Positions 15,015 through 18,596 of a stretch of DNA of 18,596 nt are shown piece by piece. The position numbers and the translations under genes were made by a program. Under the pieces are notes generated by a model, which was given only the letters and a program-made list of their open reading frames with translations, searched no databases and was not told where the DNA came from. The first letter of the stretch is position 1. The number at the start of each line of letters is the position of its first letter. Source of the stretch: Anaerolineae bacterium. Lineage in GTDB: Bacteria > Chloroflexota > Anaerolineae > DRVO01. The stretch is taken from assembly GCA_012719195.1 (NCBI GenBank), contig JAAYAV010000059.1, positions 1 to 18,596 of the forward strand. Reading direction: 5' to 3'.

Positions 15015-16183
15015 ATGTTCACCCCCAGTCGGCGTAGGTCCTCATACTCCTGTAAGACCTCTTCGTCGAACAGGGCACGTTTGAGTGCGATGCTCTTGTC
15101 CCGCAGAGTGTCGACGAGTTGCGGGATCTGCTCCTCTTCCATCTCCCGGCCGTACTGGCGCAGCTTCTGGCGCAAGACACTCGGCCCGGAGTACTTTCCG
15201 AACACGAAGCGACGCTGCAGTCCGACATCGCCGGGAGCAAAGATCTCATAGGTCGAGGGATCGCGCAGCACGCCGCTGGCGCGGCCCTCGGACTCGTAGA
15301 CAAACAGGTTACCGCCGGTGATGGGCTTCCAGGTCGGTATGGGGCGGTTGGAGGCGTTGGCGACGTACTCGCAAAGCTCGCGGAAGCGGGCCGAGCGCAG
15401 GCCAAGATCCATCCCGAAGACGTACTTCAGGGCCATGACGAACTCTTCCAGCACGGCGTTGCCGGCACGCTCGCCCAGGCCGTTCACGGTGGTGTTGACA
15501 TAAGTGGCCCCGGCCATGACACCGGCGATGGAGTTGGCGGTGGACATGCCGAAGTCGTTGTGGGTGTGCATCTCCAGGTCGATGCCCACCTCGTCGCTGA
15601 TCAGCTTGACCCGCTCATAGGTGGAGAAGGGGTCCAGCACCCCGACGGTGTCGCAGAAGCGCATCCGGTCGGCGCCGGACTGCTTGGCGTTCTCGGCGAA
15701 CTGGAGCAGGTACTCGAGGTCGGCTCGCGACGCATCCTCGGCGTTCACCGAGACGTACAGCCCGGCATTCTTGGCGAACACGCAGGACTTCCGTACGGAC
15801 TCCAGCACCCACTCGCGGCTCTTGCGTAGCTTGTTCTGGATGTGGATGTCGGACGCCGAGATGGAAATCGCCACCGCATCGACGCCGCAGTCTATGGAGT
15901 CCTGGATGTCGCTGACGACGGCCCGGTTCCAGGCCAACACGCTAATGGGGAGGCCCAGGTCGACGATCGCCTTGATGGCGTCCTTCTCGTCGCCGCCCAT
16001 GGTAGGGATGCCCGCCTCGATCTGGTCGACGCCCACTTCGGCAAGCAGCCGCGCGATGTGTAGCTTCTCGTCGTTGGCGAAGACCACGCCCGCCGTCTGC
16101 TCACCATCGCGGAGGGTCGTGTCATCGATGTAGATTCGTTGGGTTATGCCGCCTTCGGGCAAACGGAATCCCTCTGTTTCCAC
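15002..16183 (-). CDS. NifV-like homocitrate synthase paralogue with altered lid, first of a tandem pair
   Basis: DRE-TIM metallolyase of 393 aa. Its barrel is strikingly NifV-like: DDTTLRDGEQTAGVVF at 20-35, IEAGIPTMGG at 56-65, SVNAEDASRADLEY, HTHNDFG with His206 and His208, and NTTVNGLGERAGNA at 230-243. However, the lid motif HExGIHVDG is replaced by YESEGRASG (296-304), and GKHSG by GKYSG (329-333), so conserved histidines are missing. It may therefore not work alone. It aligns end to end with the neighbouring paralogue, sharing the tail motif LKRALFD. The longest frame begins at a GTG at 16219. I chose the GTG at 16183 because GGAGGC lies 7 nt ahead of it. It overlaps the next gene by 13 bp. 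Confidence 0.85.
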   Translation of the reverse strand: METEGFRLPEGGITQRIYIDDTTLRDGEQTAGVVFANDEKLHIARLLAEVGVDQIEAGIPTMGGDEKDAIKAIVDLGLPISVLAWNRAVVSDIQDSIDCGVDAVAISISASDIHIQNKLRKSREWVLESVRKSCVFAKNAGLYVSVNAEDASRADLEYLLQFAENAKQSGADRMRFCDTVGVLDPFSTYERVKLISDEVGIDLEMHTHNDFGMSTANSIAGVMAGATYVNTTVNGLGERAGNAVLEEFVMALKYVFGMDLGLRSARFRELCEYVANASNRPIPTWKPITGGNLFVYESEGRASGVLRDPSTYEIFAPGDVGLQRRFVFGKYSGPSVLRQKLRQYGREMEEEQIPQLVDTLRDKSIALKRALFDEEVLQEYEDLRRLGVNIWRS

Positions 16184-16190
16184 TATTCTT

Positions 16191-16196
16191 GCCTCC
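16191..16196 (-). promoter_or_regulatory. Shine-Dalgarno site that sets the NifV-like start
   Basis: GGAGGC on the minus strand lies 7 nt before the GTG at 16183-16181. It falls inside the longer frame from 16219, whose start has no such site. The shorter protein still carries about 19 residues ahead of the catalytic DTTLRDGEQ motif. Confidence 0.6.
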
Positions 16197-16252
16197 AAAC
16201 TGGTATCTGCGCTTCTCACGCCGGTCGCGCGGTGTGCCGCTAAGCGGGAGCC

Positions 16253-16918
16253 TTAGCGCCCTGCGTCACCGTAGACGCCTCGCAGTTCTGGGGGCATCAG
16301 TGCCGCCAGCCTGACCATCGCGTCATCGACAAGAGCCTGCCCGTCATCGCGAGAAGGCCTCGACGAAGAGCGACCGATATGGTAGGGAGCACCAAAAGTA
16401 ACCTGAACGGGTGTCTTTCGGAACCGCTTCAAGTTCTCGGTGTAGCCCACTACACCCACGATTGCCACCGGCTGCAGATGGGCGCCGGTGCGTGCCGCCA
16501 TGTGAACGATCCCCGGTTTGCCTCGCTGCAGCACGCCGTCGCTGCTTCGCGTGCCTTCGGGCGCCGCGACCAGTACCGAGCCCCGGTTCAGGACGCTGAG
16601 CGCCGTCTTCATCGCCCGCAGGTCTCCCTCTTCTCGCCTAATCGGGAACACTCCGTAGGCCCGCAGCAGCTGGCCCACAAGGGGAACCCGGAACAACTCC
16701 GCCTTGGCCAAAACGGTGACCTCTCTGTCGACCACGGCGGCCGCAACCAGCGGATCGATCCAGTTGGAGTGGTTGAAGTACACCACCAGCGGTCCAACGG
16801 CTGGCACAAGAGACCGGCCCTCAACCTCTATCCGCAGGAAGCAGCCGAGAAGAAACCGGAGCAGGCGCTTCAGCGGACTGTGCCACCGGTTGATGACGGC
16901 GTTAGCAGTGGCAACCAC
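16253..16918 (-). CDS. plsC: 1-acyl-sn-glycerol-3-phosphate acyltransferase family protein
   Basis: Membrane-associated acyltransferase of about 221 aa that makes phosphatidic acid from lysophosphatidic acid in phospholipid synthesis. The catalytic NHSNWID box (His50 and Asp55, HX4D) and the PEGTRS box (120-125) are both present, with FPIRREEGD at about 91-99 between them. A hydrophobic, basic N-terminal segment (residues 15-30) would sit at the membrane. The longest frame starts at a GTG at 16957. I prefer the GTG at 16918, which has GAGGA (16927-16931) 8 nt upstream and overlaps the cytidylate kinase gene by 17 bp. The cmk-plsC order is common in bacteria and supports the assignment. Confidence 0.88.
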   Translation of the reverse strand: MVATANAVINRWHSPLKRLLRFLLGCFLRIEVEGRSLVPAVGPLVVYFNHSNWIDPLVAAAVVDREVTVLAKAELFRVPLVGQLLRAYGVFPIRREEGDLRAMKTALSVLNRGSVLVAAPEGTRSSDGVLQRGKPGIVHMAARTGAHLQPVAIVGVVGYTENLKRFRKTPVQVTFGAPYHIGRSSSRPSRDDGQALVDDAMVRLAALMPPELRGVYGDAGR

Positions 16919-17591
16919 GGACCAGGTCCTCAATATGCTGCAGAACTGAATCCACACTCAGGCTTGTGCTGTCCACGTAGTGGGCATCGGGCGCTTGCGC
17001 CAGCGGGGCGACCGAACGCCCCGAGTCCATGGCGTCGCGCTGACGGAGATTGTCGAGCACCTCGTCGTAGTTGCTCGCCACCCCTCTCGCTTGCAGCTCC
17101 GCCTGCCGCCGGCGAGCCCGCTCCTCGACGCTGGCGTCCAGGTATACCTTCAGATCGGCCCCGGGCAGGATGACGGTCCCGATGTCTCGGCCCACCATCA
17201 CCACCGGCCCCTGACTGGCGACCGATCGCTGCACGCCAAGCAGACGGTCGCGCACCAAGGGATGGGCGGACACCGGCGACACGTTGTCGTCGACCACCCT
17301 CTCCCGCAGGGCCCAGGTCACGTCCTCTCCATCAAGTGTGATCGTTGTCACCCGCCCGTCGTCGACCGCGGGCGGAGATACGGCGATCTGCACACGACCG
17401 ATCAGAGCTACCAGCGCCGCTTCATCATGCACCGACACTCCGCACCGCACGGCCGCCAGCGTCGTCGCCCGGTAGACCATCCCCGTGTCGAGGAACGCGT
17501 ACCCGAGCCGGCGGGCTAGCTCGGCGCCGATGGTCGTCTTGCCGGAGCCAGCCGGCCCGTCTATGGCGATGGATCTCGGCCTAGCGCGCAT
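16902..17591 (-). CDS. cmk: Cytidylate kinase
   Basis: Cytoplasmic enzyme of 229 aa that phosphorylates CMP or dCMP with ATP in pyrimidine nucleotide salvage. The Walker A loop GPAGSGKT is at 12-19. It is followed by YAFLDTGMVYRATTLAA, the GRDIGTVILPGADLKVYLDAS block with the conserved Arg-Asp, and the lid-region RARRR plus the QRDAMDSGR segment typical of Cmk. The frame is open 64 codons further upstream, but that part lies inside the pseudouridine synthase gene and shows no Cmk similarity. The ATG at 17591 puts the P-loop at its normal distance from the N-terminus and gives an 11-bp overlap with the upstream stop. Confidence 0.95.
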   Translation of the reverse strand: MRARPRSIAIDGPAGSGKTTIGAELARRLGYAFLDTGMVYRATTLAAVRCGVSVHDEAALVALIGRVQIAVSPPAVDDGRVTTITLDGEDVTWALRERVVDDNVSPVSAHPLVRDRLLGVQRSVASQGPVVMVGRDIGTVILPGADLKVYLDASVEERARRRQAELQARGVASNYDEVLDNLRQRDAMDSGRSVAPLAQAPDAHYVDSTSLSVDSVLQHIEDLVRGCHC

Positions 17592-18330
17592 CGAGTCCCG
17601 CTCTCCGACGCAGAACCTTGACCTCACTCTCGGACAGACGGCGCCAACGCGATGGGGCCAAGTCACCGAGACGTAGCGGGCCAATGGCGACCCGCCGCAG
17701 TCTCTGGACGGGGTGTCCGACGGCCTCACACATGCGGCGGATCTCGCGTTTGCGCCCTTGCGTGAGGGAGAGCCGCAGTACACTCGCCTGTGGCGCCGAT
17801 CGGAGCATCTCCGCTTGCGCGGCCTGCGCCAGCCCGTCGTCCAGGTCTACTCCGCGTATAAGCTGCGCGACCGTGTCCTGGCTGACCTCGCCCTGGACAA
17901 TGACTTCGTAGACCTTCGGTATGGAGTAGCGCGGGTGGGTGATGCGATGGGCCAGGTCTCCATCGTTGGTGAGGAGAACGAGCCCCTCGCTGTCCACGTC
18001 CAGCCTACCTACCGGGTACACTCTCTCTGGGACTCCGACGAGGTCGACCACGGTTGTGCGGCCTTCGTCGTCTTTGGCGCTGGTGACAACACCGTAAGGC
18101 TTGTTGAGGGCATAGTAGACCAGCTGTTCCGGGCGCGTCCTGACCGGACGACCATCTACTCGGACCTCGTCCGTGGGGCCCACTTTCTGGCCCAGTGAGG
18201 CCGGGGTGCCGTTGACCTGCACCCGTCCTTCGCGAACCAGGGCTTCGGCGGCGCGTCTGGATCCAAGCCCGGCATGCGCCAGCACCTTCTGCAATCGCTC
18301 TTGGGGTTGATCGGTACGCTGATTGACCAT
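17581..18330 (-). CDS. rluB: Pseudouridine synthase, RsuA/RluB family
   Basis: Enzyme of 249 aa that isomerises a uridine in ribosomal RNA; RluB members modify 23S rRNA. An S4 RNA-binding domain is at about 10-57 (ERLQKVLAHAGLGSRRAAEALV). The catalytic domain contains YYALNKPYGVV at 72-82 and the active-site block GRLDVDSEGLVLLTNDG with Asp111. The LTQGRKREIRRMCEAVGH motif follows near the C-terminus. The start ATG directly follows an extended -10 promoter, so its mRNA may be almost leaderless. It opens the long minus-strand unit and overlaps cmk by 11 bp. RluB is favoured by length and by the cmk context, but RsuA, RluE or RluF specificity cannot be excluded. Confidence 0.9.
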   Translation of the reverse strand: MVNQRTDQPQERLQKVLAHAGLGSRRAAEALVREGRVQVNGTPASLGQKVGPTDEVRVDGRPVRTRPEQLVYYALNKPYGVVTSAKDDEGRTTVVDLVGVPERVYPVGRLDVDSEGLVLLTNDGDLAHRITHPRYSIPKVYEVIVQGEVSQDTVAQLIRGVDLDDGLAQAAQAEMLRSAPQASVLRLSLTQGRKREIRRMCEAVGHPVQRLRRVAIGPLRLGDLAPSRWRRLSESEVKVLRRRAGLDAR

Positions 18331-18339
18331 TATCCGCCC

Positions 18340-18348
18340 ATTATACCA
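18340..18348 (-). promoter_or_regulatory. Extended -10 promoter for the rluB-led unit
   Basis: On the minus strand the bases read TGGTATAAT, a perfect -10 hexamer with the extended TG element. No good -35 box is seen at the usual distance. The transcription start would be near 18333, only about 3 nt before the ATG at 18330, implying a nearly leaderless transcript. Confidence 0.6.
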
Positions 18349-18403
18349 TGCTCAGTCGCGCAATGCGCACCTTGTCCCGAGGCCCCGAAATCCACAAACG
18401 CAA

Positions 18404-18434
18404 GCGAGGCCCCGGGTACTAACCGAGGCCTCGC
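18404..18434 (-). terminator. Rho-independent terminator after the corrinoid protein gene
   Basis: A 12-bp stem (18423-18434 with 18404-18415; arm GCGAGGCCTCGG on the minus strand, one U-G wobble in RNA) closes on a 7-nt loop. It is followed on the minus strand by the T-rich stretch TTGCGTTTGTGGATTT. It begins 30 bp after the corrinoid gene stop and lies upstream of the rluB promoter, so it separates the two transcription units. Confidence 0.75.
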
Positions 18435-18464
18435 CGGAGGACCGCTATAGAAGAAGCGGGCGGG

Positions 18465-18596
18465 CTAGGCCTTGCCGGCCAGCCTGCGGGCGACGTCCAC
18501 GGCGGAGGCGGCGTCGGGCGCATAGCCGTCGGCGCCGATCTCGTCGGAGTAGCGCTGGGTCACCGGCGCGCCGCCGATCATCACCTTGACCGAGTC
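18465..18596 (-). CDS. Corrinoid (B12-binding) protein of a methyltransferase system, C-terminal 43 aa only
   Basis: The frame is open to the right edge of the window and ends at a TAG at 18467-18465, so only the C-terminus is present. The visible residues include VKVMIGGAPVTQ, DEIGADGYAPDAASAVDVA and a final RRLAGKA. This matches the end of the cobalamin-binding Rossmann domain in MtaC/MtbC/MttC-type corrinoid proteins, where GGAPVT closes the cofactor-binding site and GADGYAPDA precedes the last helix. Such proteins carry a methyl group between a substrate-specific methyltransferase and an acceptor such as tetrahydrofolate. The substrate depends on a partner gene outside the window. Confidence 0.85.
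   Translation of the reverse strand, partial: DSVKVMIGGAPVTQRYSDEIGADGYAPDAASAVDVARRLAGKA

Noticed and set aside
15119..15829. A 236-codon plus-strand frame opposite the NifV-like paralogue
   Set aside because: It is the mirror of a strongly conserved enzyme region and has low-complexity, domain-free translation.
17592..17783. A 64-residue N-terminal extension of cytidylate kinase
   Set aside because: It lies in the pseudouridine synthase coding region, is rich in Arg, Pro and Cys, and would put the P-loop far from the N-terminus, unlike known Cmk proteins.
18378..18434. Three copies of a GAGGCC-containing block that might be a repeat array
   Set aside because: Two copies are the arms of the terminator stem, and the third (18378-18387) is only a partial match; there is no regular spacing.

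Overview
This GC-rich 18.6 kb window looks like chromosome from an anaerobic bacterium, most plausibly a Chloroflexota (Anaerolineae-like) lineage. That placement is inferred from gene content. The clues are lipoproteins with long Thr/Pro/Ala linkers after the lipid-anchored Cys, a tungsten-type aldehyde:ferredoxin oxidoreductase, the C-terminal end of a corrinoid (B12) protein, an S4-domain pseudouridine synthase/cytidylate kinase/acyltransferase group, and a DUF512 radical-SAM protein. I see no tRNA, rRNA, CRISPR array, transposase or prophage gene.

Layout: (1) 1-3443, plus strand: a family 5 (peptide/nickel type) ABC importer, with a lipoprotein binding protein cut at its 5' end and two permeases but no ATPase, closed by a strong hairpin at 3451-3478. 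(2) 3500-5916, minus strand: a START-like (SRPBCC) protein followed by an aldehyde:ferredoxin oxidoreductase. (3) 6144-7285, plus strand: a TauE/SafE anion exporter and a DUF1634 membrane protein, divergent from unit 2 and sharing a 227-bp control region with it. (4) 7282-9032, minus strand: a NIF3-like metalloprotein and a LysM lipoprotein, behind their own promoter. (5) 9126-10750, minus strand: a GT4 glycosyltransferase coupled to a small VanZ-like membrane protein. (6) 10883-12553, plus strand: a CapA-type lipoprotein with an extra N-terminal domain. (7) 18330 down to 12527, minus strand: one long head-to-tail run of rluB-like gene, cmk, plsC, two homocitrate-synthase-family genes in tandem, and the DUF512/PDZ radical-SAM gene, mostly with overlapping ends. 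(8) 18465-18596, minus strand: the last 43 codons of a corrinoid protein with its own terminator.

The most unusual observation is the tandem pair of homocitrate/isopropylmalate-synthase paralogues (13857-16183). The upstream copy has a barrel closely resembling NifV but has lost the conserved histidines of the C-terminal lid. The downstream copy keeps an intact NifV-like lid but has a more divergent barrel. In this enzyme family the lid of one subunit completes the active site of its partner, so the pair could be an obligate heteromeric synthase. That is a hypothesis from sequence only.

Two promoters, for the glycosyltransferase and the rluB-like gene, place their -10 boxes almost directly against the start codon, which suggests nearly leaderless mRNAs. 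Several starts were moved from the longest open frame to internal GTG, TTG or ATG codons on the strength of Shine-Dalgarno sites, promoter positions or 4-bp overlaps. These choices are explained in the individual entries.
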